NCBI RefSeq assembly: GCF_000831385.1
Contig: NZ_AP014548.1
Location: 372,001-436,000 of the forward strand
Length of the DNA: 64,000 bases
Source: Nonlabens marinus S1-08
GTDB taxonomy: Bacteria > Bacteroidota > Bacteroidia > Flavobacteriales > Flavobacteriaceae
Direction: 5' to 3'
The translations under genes and the position numbers were made by a program. Each line of letters opens with the position of its first letter. Positions within the stretch are counted from its first letter, which is position 1. This document shows, in pieces, positions 44,158 to 53,133 of this stretch. The notes under the pieces are model-generated. The model was not told the origin of the DNA. It ran no database searches and saw only the letters and a program-made list of their open reading frames with translations.

Positions 44158-44999
44158 AATTCCTGTTCTACTGGTTGGAATGCAATTTCCTTGCCTTGTT
44201 GCTCTTTTTCAGCAGCTGGCAGAATTTCCATGTTATCCCAAAGGCCTGTTTTCAAGGTCAACGCATATTCTATGGGCAGCGCGTTTTTCTTCATTTGATC
44301 CACAGCAGTTTCATAATCGTAAGACAGGGCAATATGTTGATATTCAAAACCATCCAAATCATCCAATATCATGGCCCAGGTTTTAGTCGTTCCATCGTTT
44401 GCTGGCATACCAATCACTCCCGGATTAAGCCAGAAGGCATCGCCTTGTTGATCTGTAAAAGGCAATCCGCAATGGCCTGCGATGATGACATCAGACTTCA
44501 ATGCGTGTAAACTGGCTTTCTTTTCGTTCCAGTCTGTAGATTTAAATACAAATTGTGAGACCTGATCATAACTCCCATGAACAACGCCTATTTTCTTGCC
44601 CGCATAGTTAAAAATCATGTAGTCAGGCAAGGATTTAAAGTATTGCTTTGTGGTGGTGTGTAAGTTCGCTTTCGCGAAAGCGTACCAGATCTCACTAAAA
44701 CCATCACATCGAGAACCTGTGGTAAAATCACAGCCGCAATCCTCTTGATCGTCCCGCAACTGGATCTCTACATTCCCCAAAATGCTATGTGCTCCCCAAT
44801 TCTTAAAAGTTTCCAGCGTCTCTTGAGGTTGCCCGCAATAACCGATAATGTCGCCTGTACAAATACAATTTTCTGGAGCAATACCGTGATCATTAGCAAG
44901 CTTGATCAAACTTTCTAGCGCCTGCAAATTGCTGTAAACACCTCCAAAAAGGAGCATCTTGCCACTCTTGTAGCCTAAGTCTATGATCTTCTTATCCAT
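44154..44999 (-). CDS. Metallophosphoesterase (calcineurin-like, YfcE/ApaH-type)
   Basis: 281 aa cytosolic. The first metal motif DxH is degenerate (LLFGGVYSNLQAL); others are present: CTGDIIGYCG (GDxxG), ILGNVE (GNxE in place of GNHD), GVVHGSY, and VIIAGHCGLPF. Cys-rich CGCDFTTGSRC is unusual. Loss of the first Asp and of the GNHD His could weaken phosphatase activity. Palindrome copy as YAFAKAN at about 106-111. Overlaps neighbours on both sides (4 and 19 bp), so it is operonic. Confidence 0.8.
   Translation of the reverse strand: MDKKIIDLGYKSGKMLLFGGVYSNLQALESLIKLANDHGIAPENCICTGDIIGYCGQPQETLETFKNWGAHSILGNVEIQLRDDQEDCGCDFTTGSRCDGFSEIWYAFAKANLHTTTKQYFKSLPDYMIFNYAGKKIGVVHGSYDQVSQFVFKSTDWNEKKASLHALKSDVIIAGHCGLPFTDQQGDAFWLNPGVIGMPANDGTTKTWAMILDDLDGFEYQHIALSYDYETAVDQMKKNALPIEYALTLKTGLWDNMEILPAAEKEQQGKEIAFQPVEQEL
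44667..44682. repeat. Iterated palindrome copy inside the phosphoesterase gene
   Basis: CGCTTTCGCGAAAGCG; read as AFAKA. Only 550 bp from the previous copy, the closest perfect pair. Confidence 0.97.
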
Positions 45000-46330
45000 G
45001 CAGGAAGTAAAAATAAAATGAAACTAAGAAATACTCCATAAATATTGATCCATAATAGGGATGCGTACTTTCCTGTGGTAAAAATGAGCTGGTCCGGAAA
45101 CCATTCAAAGATGAGCAATACTCCAAAAAAAAGGCCGCATATTACGGACAAAAAATAACTGACTTGCGGTACTTTCATCTTCCATAGCATAAATACCGGT
45201 GTTAATCCTATGACCATGGTTCCACTGATTGTGGTAGCGCTCAAAATTTCTGCATTTAAAAATACAGGTATGGTTCCCAGTACGGCTACGATAATCATCA
45301 TCACCCGCCCGAAGGTGACTGTTGCACCTAAGTTCAAGTCCAGCGTCAATAGCTTAGAAAAGCTTGAAAAAGTACTGTCCAGCGTGCTGGCGGCACTTGT
45401 AATCATGATAAAGTTGATGATGAGTAGTAAGACAACGCCTAGTTTTTTGGCGACCTCAACCGCAGCCTGACCTTCTAATCCGGCCTGCTGTGCATACACC
45501 CCCACAAGACTAAAAAGTACAATACATATGCCTCCTAATACCGCAGCCCATAAAAAGCTTTTCCTCGTGATCATTGGGCTCGTGATAAATCCACGATCGG
45601 TCAGAACAGGATCGTGAAACGGGTAACTAAAACTTTGAAGGATCGCGGCAAAGAACAGGTTTAATCCCAGTTCCATCGACCAGGTGCCGCTGGTCAACAT
45701 CTCACCTACATCTGCAGAAGGCTCTGCGAATATGACTCCTAAAATGATCATCAACAACACAGAGAATAAGACCATCTGGATCACATCAGTAAATATGGAA
45801 CTGCTCAATCCTCCCTTTAGAGTGTAAGCCAGCGTCAATAATGTAAAAACAATGATGGCGGCATAATAAGGAGTACTCCCCATATCACCGAAGTAGGTTC
45901 CAATGACCATCGTGTTCGACCACACTTCATTAAACAACCTAAAACTGATCAATATAGAAAACAAACCGACCGCCTTTCTACCGTATTTATCAGTTAAAAA
46001 GTGATGGATGCTGGTATAGCCTCCCACCGTACGCAGCTGATAAATAATGATACCTGCAACTGCAAAAGAAAGGTAATATCCCGCATATGCCACTCCTCCC
46101 ACCAGACCAAATTCCAACCCTAAGTTTGCTGCATTGGTAATGCTTTTGGCAAAGATCCAAGAGATAATCAAACTTCCCGTCAACATCAACATATTAGGTG
46201 ACTTGCCGCGATGTTGTGCCTTAAAAAAGGTAGCAACATCCTTTGCATCGGGAGCGAGTATGAAAAAAATCACACTGCTGACTATAATAAGCAACCACTG
46301 TAAGGTCGATGTCTGGGTTAGGTATTCCAA
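44981..46330 (-). CDS. Sodium:solute symporter family protein
   Basis: 449 aa with about 12-13 hydrophobic segments, including WLLIIVSSVIFFILAPDAK at the N-terminus. SSS-like helix motifs GYYLSFAVAGIIIYQLRTVGGYTSIHHFL and SAASTLDSTFSSFSKLL (Na-site segment, each quoted in part by key residues). Inner-membrane secondary transporter; substrate unknown. It lies in the same unit as SusC/SusD and could pass on what they import. Confidence 0.83.
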   Translation of the reverse strand: MEYLTQTSTLQWLLIIVSSVIFFILAPDAKDVATFFKAQHRGKSPNMLMLTGSLIISWIFAKSITNAANLGLEFGLVGGVAYAGYYLSFAVAGIIIYQLRTVGGYTSIHHFLTDKYGRKAVGLFSILISFRLFNEVWSNTMVIGTYFGDMGSTPYYAAIIVFTLLTLAYTLKGGLSSSIFTDVIQMVLFSVLLMIILGVIFAEPSADVGEMLTSGTWSMELGLNLFFAAILQSFSYPFHDPVLTDRGFITSPMITRKSFLWAAVLGGICIVLFSLVGVYAQQAGLEGQAAVEVAKKLGVVLLLIINFIMITSAASTLDSTFSSFSKLLTLDLNLGATVTFGRVMMIIVAVLGTIPVFLNAEILSATTISGTMVIGLTPVFMLWKMKVPQVSYFLSVICGLFFGVLLIFEWFPDQLIFTTGKYASLLWINIYGVFLSFILFLLPAWIRRS

Positions 46331-46336
46331 AGTTGG

Positions 46337-46366
46337 TAGTTAGTAGTTAGTAGTTAGTAGTTAGTA
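46337..46366. repeat. Heptamer tandem repeat (TAGTTAG) x4
   Basis: TAGTTAG repeated four times plus two bases, directly ahead of the symporter start at 46330 on the minus strand. Copy-number slippage here could alter transcription or spacing. Confidence 0.85.
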
Positions 46367-46496
46367 AAAATGCTCGAAGCGGCTTACTTCAGAATTTCCA
46401 TGTCTTAAATCAAAACTTTTCATTCACTAATCGTTAATCAAAAACATCCCATTCGATTTGAGTTCAAGTTCGAATTCGAGTTCAGGTTTAAATTTG

Positions 46497-46519
46497 TTTT
46501 GATTTTGATTTTGATTTTT
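46497..46519. repeat. Short TTTTGA hexamer repeat
   Basis: Three to four TTTTGA units, ending at the susD stop. Part of a low-complexity spacer that also holds GAGTTC/GTTCGAATTC words. Confidence 0.7.
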
Positions 46520-46521
46520 CA

Positions 46522-47976
46522 TCACTCATCCCACCAAACCGCTACGTTGATACTGTTATCATTAGTTGCATCTGCCGCTATTTTATAATTATCTGCATTC
46601 AAGGCAGCTTCTTCTGCTGGATAAGGCATTCTTACGGGAATCAATCCGTTGTTCAAACTGGCCGATACTTGTTTAAAGACTGGAAATCCTGTTCTTCTAT
46701 ATTCAATCCAGCCTTCATAGCCGTTGATCATATTTGCAATCCACTTTTGTGTAATGATTTGTTGTAGGGGATCATTTCCATTTGCTGCATATGCACCAGT
46801 CATGGAGAGGTAACTTACAGGTAATTCTGTATTCCAATATTCGTAAGCCTGTGCAACTCCCGTTTCATACAACTGCTGTGCTGGTGCCGTTATCAAGCCT
46901 TTCTGGGCAGCTTCAGCAAGTAAGAAATTGGTTTCCCACGCCGTCATATAATTCGCATCCAGCATTCCCGTATTTTCTCTAAAAATTCGTCCCGCTAGTG
47001 AATAATCTGCAAGACTTACAGATGTGGAAGATGCGTCGATCCCATTGATCAAGCCTTCATAGTTATCCCTATTGCTATTATTAGCTCTTGGTCTAAAGAG
47101 TACATTGATGCGATCATCGTTCAGTCCTTCTAGCACTTCTTCCATCGTCTCGCTCATCACAAAATTGTTAAAGTCACCAGCTCTCAATCGCGCCATACGG
47201 AAGTTGTTAGGCTCACCATCTGTAAAATTGAATACCGCATTTTGCGCATTAGAACTGATGTAGTTTTGTCCGTTGTATAAAGCTTGTAATTGGGCGTTTA
47301 CATTCTCTTTAGCCGATATGCGCATCAGCGCTTTTATCTTTAAACTATTTGCAAATCGTACCCAAGCTTGTAAATCGCCATTGAAAAGCACATCACCTTC
47401 TAAACGTATGGTACCGCTGTAATTCTGTATCGCTGCAATTCCTTGGTCTAGGTTATCCAAAATCCCACCAGGCTGTAAGTAAATATTTTCTTGCAAATCA
47501 TACTTAGGTTGCACAGTTCCACTTAATCCCTTGAAAGCTTCTGTATAAGGAACGTCTCCAAATATATCTGTTAAGCCTGCAGTCATGTATGCTTTAAAGA
47601 TCAATGCTGGACCTTCATAGACCGCAAAGGCTGGTGTGCTTTGAGATTGATTGATGATGATTTCATTATCTCTCAAGTTCCTATAAAATATAGGCCATGG
47701 ATCACCACCCAGCTGCGGGCTTTTGAGCGCATGACGGTCAAAAAGGTTGAAATCCAGTGCTGTCAAATGCTGACTCAACAATCCTCCAGCCACAAAACCT
47801 TCATAGGACATTTGCTCGCCATAGTCATAAATCACTTTGCGCAAAAGCAAGCTAGGTTGCACGTTTACTGGCGCATTAGGATTCGTGTTCAGTTCCTCAA
47901 AATCGTCTGTACAGGAAATCATCGCTACACCCATAAAGGCAAGTAGCAGGATGTAATGTTTAGTTATATGTTTCAT
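46522..47976 (-). CDS. SusD/RagB-family nutrient-binding lipoprotein
   Basis: 484 aa. Lipobox MISC (Cys about 22), then the typical DDFEELNTNPNAPV start and TPR-like helices (FIFKAYMTAGLTDIFGDVPYTEA is a SusD signature, quoted in part). C-terminal region with WIANMINGYEGWIEYRRTGFP. It forms the lid over the SusC partner encoded just upstream (50-bp spacer holding a palindrome). Ligand unknown; association with arsenosugar genes rather than glycoside hydrolases is notable. Confidence 0.92.
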   Translation of the reverse strand: MKHITKHYILLLAFMGVAMISCTDDFEELNTNPNAPVNVQPSLLLRKVIYDYGEQMSYEGFVAGGLLSQHLTALDFNLFDRHALKSPQLGGDPWPIFYRNLRDNEIIINQSQSTPAFAVYEGPALIFKAYMTAGLTDIFGDVPYTEAFKGLSGTVQPKYDLQENIYLQPGGILDNLDQGIAAIQNYSGTIRLEGDVLFNGDLQAWVRFANSLKIKALMRISAKENVNAQLQALYNGQNYISSNAQNAVFNFTDGEPNNFRMARLRAGDFNNFVMSETMEEVLEGLNDDRINVLFRPRANNSNRDNYEGLINGIDASSTSVSLADYSLAGRIFRENTGMLDANYMTAWETNFLLAEAAQKGLITAPAQQLYETGVAQAYEYWNTELPVSYLSMTGAYAANGNDPLQQIITQKWIANMINGYEGWIEYRRTGFPVFKQVSASLNNGLIPVRMPYPAEEAALNADNYKIAADATNDNSINVAVWWDE

Positions 47977-48000
47977 CTGTTGTATTCTTTGTGTGTTGAG

Positions 48001-48020
48001 TTCGCTTTCGCGAAAGCGAA
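48001..48020. repeat. Iterated palindrome copy between susC and susD (20 bp)
   Basis: TTCGCTTTCGCGAAAGCGAA in the 50-bp spacer, 6 bp past the susC stop. As a hairpin it could tune the SusC:SusD ratio. Confidence 0.97.
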
Positions 48021-48026
48021 AAAATC

Positions 48027-51000
48027 TTAAAAATTAATACCTGCTTTGATCCCTATACTTCTGGTCGAGGCATAGGACATATCCTCCACTCCATTGACAA
48101 AGCCTTGACCTTGAACGGCCAGTTGTTCTGGATCAAAATGCGGGATTTCACTAAAGGCAAATAAGTTTCTACCAATCAACGACAGTCTCAAGTCTGCTAC
48201 ATCACCGAAGATCCCAAAAGCCCCTTCTTTTAATACGAAATTGTAACCTATCGAGAACTGACGCAGCTTTAAATAACTCGCGTCGTACACATTGTTTTCC
48301 TCGTGATTGCGGTCGTAAAACTGACGGTAATAACTTTCTGCCGTTACTGCGGTAGTGTTTTGAACGTAAATTGGATTCTGCGCGGTTCCTGTATTTACGA
48401 CTCCATTTGCAACGATTCCTGCTTCTGGTCTAAACGAGGTTTCCTCTAATTGTCCTGCGACAGCACCTAGGGCTAGGGTTCTTGAAACTAAAATCCCGCC
48501 TTGTCTCCAGTCTAGTAAAAAGGATGCGTCAAAGTTCTTATACTGGAAGGAATTGGTCAGACCAACCGTAAAATCTGCATTGTAATTTCCTAGTTTTTTA
48601 AGGGTAGGATCTGCAATAAAACGACCTTCAGGCGTCAAAACAAAATCTCCATTCTCATTACGGGTGTAGCCGGTTCCATAGAGATCTCCTACACGACCAC
48701 CTTCTTCCACCTGGTGGAAAACGGTCTGGTCAGAATTATTATAAACTCTGGAAAAACCCAACGTCAAGCGACCGTCTTCTTGTGGTAAGCTTTCTACAAT
48801 AGCCCTGCTGCTGGCAAAGTTTACAGTAGAACTCCATTGAAATTCTGGGGTTTGTACTGGAATAGCATTAAGGATAATTTCCACACCCTGGTTTCTTACA
48901 GATCCACCGTTGACTACTTGCTGGCTAAATCCTGATGATACCGCAATAGGCAAGGATAATATCTGATCGTCTGTTACCGCGTTATAATACGTAAAGTCAA
49001 CATTCAATCGCTGCTTCAACAACCGCAGGTCAAAACCTAACTCAATGCTCGAGGTAGTTTCTGGCTTTAAGTTGGCATTCGGTATAAAATCCTGATTGGT
49101 AAAAGTAGGCTGAGAATTCACTGGAGTTTGGGACAGGAAAGTTCCTTGCGTCTGGTAAGGGTCTGTATCGTTTCCTACCTCAGCATAACTGGCTCTAATT
49201 TTGGCAAAGTCAATCACTCTGGGCAGTTCTACCACATTACTCAAAATAAAGCTGGTGGATGCTGATGGGTAGAAAAATGACGTGTTCTCTGCGCTGAAAG
49301 GTGTTGCCAGTGCACTGGACCAGTCGTTACGAGCGGTAATGTCCAGGTACAGGAAGTTTTTGTAGCCCGCTTTCGCGAAAGCGTACAAGCTATTAATCCG
49401 CTTTTCTGATGTAAAACCGAAGGTCTCAATAGGACTCGCTGCATTGTTCAAGGAAAAGATTCCAGGCTGTGCAAGGCTCGTGGTTTGCACTTGCGTAGTT
49501 TGTGCATATTGATTCAATCGATTCCCTCCCGCGCTAGCATCAAAACTGATGTCACCAAATTGTTTTTTATAATTCAACAAGAAGTCTGTATTCACCTCAC
49601 GGTACAACACATCATGCTCTGCATAAGCACCATTGCGGAATCTATTCGAAGAATAATTACGTAAAAAGCGGCGCTTTTCATTGCTGTAATCCATTCCTGA
49701 CCGCACGGTTGCCGTAAGTTCTGGAGTTAATTCTCTAGAAATCGAAATGTTTCCAAATAAACGATCCCGACCAAAGCTATTGCGGTTTTCCTTTAATATA
49801 AAGTAAGGATTGTCAAAGAAGGTATAGTTAAATGAGTACTGCTGCACACCTTCTAATCCCGGTTGCCAGTAGTCGCGTAAACTATCGATATTTAAAGAGC
49901 GAGGTCCCCAGGCTACAAGCGAATAATTTACATTCTCACTACCGTAACCGTTTGATGGTCTGTTATCAGATTCACTATTGACATAATTGATACTAGCGTT
50001 GATTTTAGTCTTGTCGCTAGGTCTAAAGTTTAGCTTTGCGGCAACGGTTTGTCGATCAAGATTCACGCCTGGAATAATGCTCTCACTGCGCAGGTCTGTA
50101 AAACTCAATCTGTAATCACCTTTTTCAAAACCATTGCTTACGGCTATATTATTGATGGCGGTATAACCCGTTTCATAAAAGTTTTTCAAATTGTCTGGGT
50201 GGCTCACAAAAGGAGTTGGCGTTATGGGAAGACCGCTGTATAGAGATGTATCACCACCGCGTACAACAGTTCCATCAGGCAAAGTTACTGGACTATCAAA
50301 TTGCGGAATCAACGTTCCTTGATCTAATCGTGGACCCCACGAGTAGGAAATATTATCGTTAATTCCACCGCCTAGACCGTTGACATATTCAAACTGGCCG
50401 CTGTTCCCTTGACCGAATTCATTTTGGAATTCAGGAAGTTTGAAAGCACTGTCCATAAAGAAACTGGTGTTGTAAGAAATACCTAGTCCAGGCCTTTTAC
50501 CTCCACTTTTTGTCTCAATAATAATCGCACCATTTGCTGCACGAGTTCCGTAAAGTGCCGCAGCAGCTGGACCTTTAAGGACGGAAACGCTGGCAATATC
50601 ATCTTGATTAATTTCACCTGCACCGTTGCCAAAATCTACCTCTTGAAAACCTGCCGCCGCCTCATTTGTGAAATTGAAAACCGAATTGTTGTTGACTGGC
50701 GTTCCATCCACAATAAACAGCGGATTGTTATTTGAGAAGCTCGCCTCACCACGTATGGTAATTTTAGAGGAAGAACCCACACCGGTAGCACCAGGCGTCA
50801 CCGTGACCCCAGCTATTTTACCTTGGAGGTTATCGACTAGGTTCACTGATTTTACTTCCTGAATATCTTCAGCATCTAGTGTTTGAACTGCATAACCTAA
50901 CTCGCGTTCTTGACGTTTGATCCCTAAAGCGGTAATCACCACCTCATCCAGCGCATCACCTTCTTGAAGTGTAACATTGACCGTTGATTGTCCATTTACT

Positions 51001-51236
51001 TGAACTGTAGCAGTTTGATACCCTACAAATGAAAATGTCAATACGGCATTTTCAGCAACGGTTATGGAATAGGTACCATCCACAGCTGTTGTGGTTCCGT
51101 TTTGAATACCGCGTTCTGCAACGTTTGCAAAAGAAATGGGAGTGCCGGTAGCGTCGCTTACCGTTCCCGTAATTGTTAGTTGTGCCCATCCTGTAAAACC
51201 ACACAGGAGAAGCATGAATAGAGTAATTCTCTTCAT
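48027..51236 (-). CDS. SusC/RagA-type TonB-dependent outer-membrane transporter
   Basis: 1069 aa. Signal peptide MKRITLFMLLLCGFTGWAQ, carboxypeptidase-regulatory-like domain (about 22-105, ending EVVITALG), plug domain with the SusC signature RGEASFSNNNPLFIVDGTPV (about 165) and LKGPAAAALYGTRAANGAI, then a 22-strand barrel ending in aromatic Phe. Works with the downstream SusD. Palindrome copy as YAFAKAGYKN (about 618-623) within a barrel strand or loop. Confidence 0.94.
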   Translation of the reverse strand: MKRITLFMLLLCGFTGWAQLTITGTVSDATGTPISFANVAERGIQNGTTTAVDGTYSITVAENAVLTFSFVGYQTATVQVNGQSTVNVTLQEGDALDEVVITALGIKRQERELGYAVQTLDAEDIQEVKSVNLVDNLQGKIAGVTVTPGATGVGSSSKITIRGEASFSNNNPLFIVDGTPVNNNSVFNFTNEAAAGFQEVDFGNGAGEINQDDIASVSVLKGPAAAALYGTRAANGAIIIETKSGGKRPGLGISYNTSFFMDSAFKLPEFQNEFGQGNSGQFEYVNGLGGGINDNISYSWGPRLDQGTLIPQFDSPVTLPDGTVVRGGDTSLYSGLPITPTPFVSHPDNLKNFYETGYTAINNIAVSNGFEKGDYRLSFTDLRSESIIPGVNLDRQTVAAKLNFRPSDKTKINASINYVNSESDNRPSNGYGSENVNYSLVAWGPRSLNIDSLRDYWQPGLEGVQQYSFNYTFFDNPYFILKENRNSFGRDRLFGNISISRELTPELTATVRSGMDYSNEKRRFLRNYSSNRFRNGAYAEHDVLYREVNTDFLLNYKKQFGDISFDASAGGNRLNQYAQTTQVQTTSLAQPGIFSLNNAASPIETFGFTSEKRINSLYAFAKAGYKNFLYLDITARNDWSSALATPFSAENTSFFYPSASTSFILSNVVELPRVIDFAKIRASYAEVGNDTDPYQTQGTFLSQTPVNSQPTFTNQDFIPNANLKPETTSSIELGFDLRLLKQRLNVDFTYYNAVTDDQILSLPIAVSSGFSQQVVNGGSVRNQGVEIILNAIPVQTPEFQWSSTVNFASSRAIVESLPQEDGRLTLGFSRVYNNSDQTVFHQVEEGGRVGDLYGTGYTRNENGDFVLTPEGRFIADPTLKKLGNYNADFTVGLTNSFQYKNFDASFLLDWRQGGILVSRTLALGAVAGQLEETSFRPEAGIVANGVVNTGTAQNPIYVQNTTAVTAESYYRQFYDRNHEENNVYDASYLKLRQFSIGYNFVLKEGAFGIFGDVADLRLSLIGRNLFAFSEIPHFDPEQLAVQGQGFVNGVEDMSYASTRSIGIKAGINF
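49368..49383. repeat. Iterated palindrome copy inside susC
   Basis: CGCTTTCGCGAAAGCG; read as AFAKA. Confidence 0.97.
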
Positions 51237-51284
51237 GAATAAAATAAAACAAGTGAAATAAAAACCCAGATAGGGCGCTGAATG

Positions 51285-51878
51285 TTAGGCCGCGATAGAC
51301 GCTGGCGAGCCTTTATTCAAGGGAAGTTCAAAAGAAACCGATTCGGTTTGTTTTGATGTATAAACGTGTGAGGCACGTTTGTTAATTAAAGTCTTTAATA
51401 TGGATTGAGCTAGACTGCTCCTCAAATCCGTGCCGTCAAAAAGGCGTTTGATGTCTTCTTCAGAATCTAGGTCTACTAGATATTCCAAAAGATCCACTCT
51501 TAGCAACTGCTCTTCTAGCAATTTGAAATAACTGGATGCTAATTTGTTGGTTTGCCAAGGCAGGCTTTCAAATCTTACAGCATCAAAATCAGCTGAGTTG
51601 ATTCCCATTAAATAAAATCCGCCATCTAGCGATGGACCATTTACGGCCTTACCAGAGTTCAAAGAATTTACGGCTGAAAGTAAATGAGAGCTTGTGAGTT
51701 GTGGCGTATCGTTACCAATACAGATAACCTTATCGTAGCCTTTCTCAAATACTTTTTGAATACTGTTTGAAAAACGCTGACCAAAACCAAGGCCTTCCTG
51801 TTCATCCTCAGTAAAATGAAAATAGTCAAGTCCACTTTTTTCAACCGTTTTCAACACACGATCATTCAAGACATCCAT
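51285..51878 (-). CDS. DUF2064 (TIGR04282-type) arsenosugar-associated glycosyltransferase
   Basis: 197 aa from the first ATG. GT-A-like fold: IGNDTPQLTSSHL, GPSLDGGFYLMGI, WQTNKLASSYFKLL. The family accompanies arsenosugar synthesis genes. The frame is open for 32 more codons upstream (to 51974) and encodes NTAILVFAQTAQADIQYKPL, which looks like the genuine N-terminal strand of the family, yet no ATG, GTG or TTG exists there. The true start may be a rare ATC (51972-51974), or the start codon may be damaged. It lies between arsM and susC. Confidence 0.8.
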   Translation of the reverse strand: MDVLNDRVLKTVEKSGLDYFHFTEDEQEGLGFGQRFSNSIQKVFEKGYDKVICIGNDTPQLTSSHLLSAVNSLNSGKAVNGPSLDGGFYLMGINSADFDAVRFESLPWQTNKLASSYFKLLEEQLLRVDLLEYLVDLDSEEDIKRLFDGTDLRSSLAQSILKTLINKRASHVYTSKQTESVSFELPLNKGSPASIAA

Positions 51879-52035
51879 TAATTGCCCATTATGAGCAAGT
51901 GGTTTGTATTGAATATCAGCCTGCGCAGTTTGTGCGAAGACTAGTATTGCCGTATTTGAAAGTTTTCTATTGATGACTAAATGAGGTTAAACCTATGGTT
52001 GAAAAGACAGCGAATGTAATTGTAAAAGTTAATAT

Positions 52036-53007
52036 CTAGCAACATCCACCACCGTCATAGTGGTAGGTAGATTCACTAAAATAAATATCGTCACGACCCA
52101 AATCCTTAAGCGCTGCGGCTGTTTTATCACAAATAGCTAACGGCTGGTTATTTACTAACACGTGACCTTTCCCGTCATCAAACTGGCGCTCGCTTCCAAA
52201 ATAAATAGCAGCCTTACCCGTAAAGATGCAAGGCCCATCTTCTGGCATAGGATCCTTAATAGCAGCTACTTCAATAGACTCAATGTAGATCAACTCGTCA
52301 GTCGGGTAATTTTTTGTATCCAGAATACGGTACGGCTTGCGGGCACGTATCTCAATCGTTCCAAAACCTACGTCTGTCAACGCCTTAACATATTGAGCAA
52401 TAGGCAATGAGCCGCTCAAGCACAACGCTCTTAATCTATCATCGTTACGCAATTCATCATTCATTTCCTGCTCGCAAGTAGGATCACTCATGACTAATCT
52501 ACCGTGAGGCTTCAGTACACGATACATTTCTTCAATCGCTTTTTTAAGGTCTTCCTCCTTAAAGATATTAAACAGGCAGTTTTGTGCCGCAACGTCTATG
52601 GAATTGTCTGCAACAGCGCTTAAATTTAGCGCATCGCCTTTATGTAGTTCTACAAACTCACTTTTAAACCAGTCGTTTTCTACCTCAGCGATTTTGAAGT
52701 TTTTGCGGGAAGCTTCAAGCATTTCAGGAACCACGTCAATACCTATAACGCCCCCTTTTTGACGAGAAAAATAGGCAAACTGCAACAATTCCATTCCACC
52801 ACCTACTCCTACATACAATACCCTAGGACTGTTGCTCAAATCTCGTGCATGAACGGTTGAACCGCAACCATAATTCATTTCTTGCATGATTCTAGGAATT
52901 TTCAAGCCAGGTAATTCCCATACTGGATTTGTAGTGCAGCACAGCCCTACATCAGGGACAAGTGCAGCGTCTCTGTATAATTCTTCGGTGGCATTTAAAT
53001 AACTCAT
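52036..53007 (-). CDS. arsM: Arsenosugar biosynthesis arsenite methyltransferase ArsM
   Basis: 323 aa. SAM-binding core VGVGGGMELLQFAYFS (about 67), GIDVVPEMLEASRKNF, then DVAAQNCLFNIFKEEDL. Cys residues suited to As(III) binding occur in CCTTNP (about 23), NYGCGS (about 48) and DPTCEQE; the C-terminus ends GGGCC. Methylates arsenite toward dimethylarsenic species used for arsenosugars. First partner downstream of arsS, 126 bp away. Confidence 0.88.
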   Translation of the reverse strand: MSYLNATEELYRDAALVPDVGLCCTTNPVWELPGLKIPRIMQEMNYGCGSTVHARDLSNSPRVLYVGVGGGMELLQFAYFSRQKGGVIGIDVVPEMLEASRKNFKIAEVENDWFKSEFVELHKGDALNLSAVADNSIDVAAQNCLFNIFKEEDLKKAIEEMYRVLKPHGRLVMSDPTCEQEMNDELRNDDRLRALCLSGSLPIAQYVKALTDVGFGTIEIRARKPYRILDTKNYPTDELIYIESIEVAAIKDPMPEDGPCIFTGKAAIYFGSERQFDDGKGHVLVNNQPLAICDKTAAALKDLGRDDIYFSESTYHYDGGGCC

Positions 53008-53050
53008 GTGGTATTGTGATTGTGGTTGATTCTACTTTAGTACCGCATTA

Positions 53051-53070
53051 CTTCGACAAGCTCAGCATGA
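53051..53070. repeat. Dispersed repeat CTTCGACA(A/G)GCTCAG, copy 2
   Basis: CTTCGACAAGCTCAGCATGA in the arsS-arsM spacer, related to 24275-24296. Confidence 0.75.
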
Positions 53071-53098
53071 AACAAGTGTGGTATCAATTTCTTTGAAT

Positions 53099-53118
53099 TT
53101 CGCTTTCGCGAAAGCGAA
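53099..53118. repeat. Iterated palindrome copy between arsS and arsM (20 bp)
   Basis: TTCGCTTTCGCGAAAGCGAA, 15 bp past the arsS stop. Confidence 0.97.
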
Positions 53119-53133
53119 CAAATGATTGAATAT

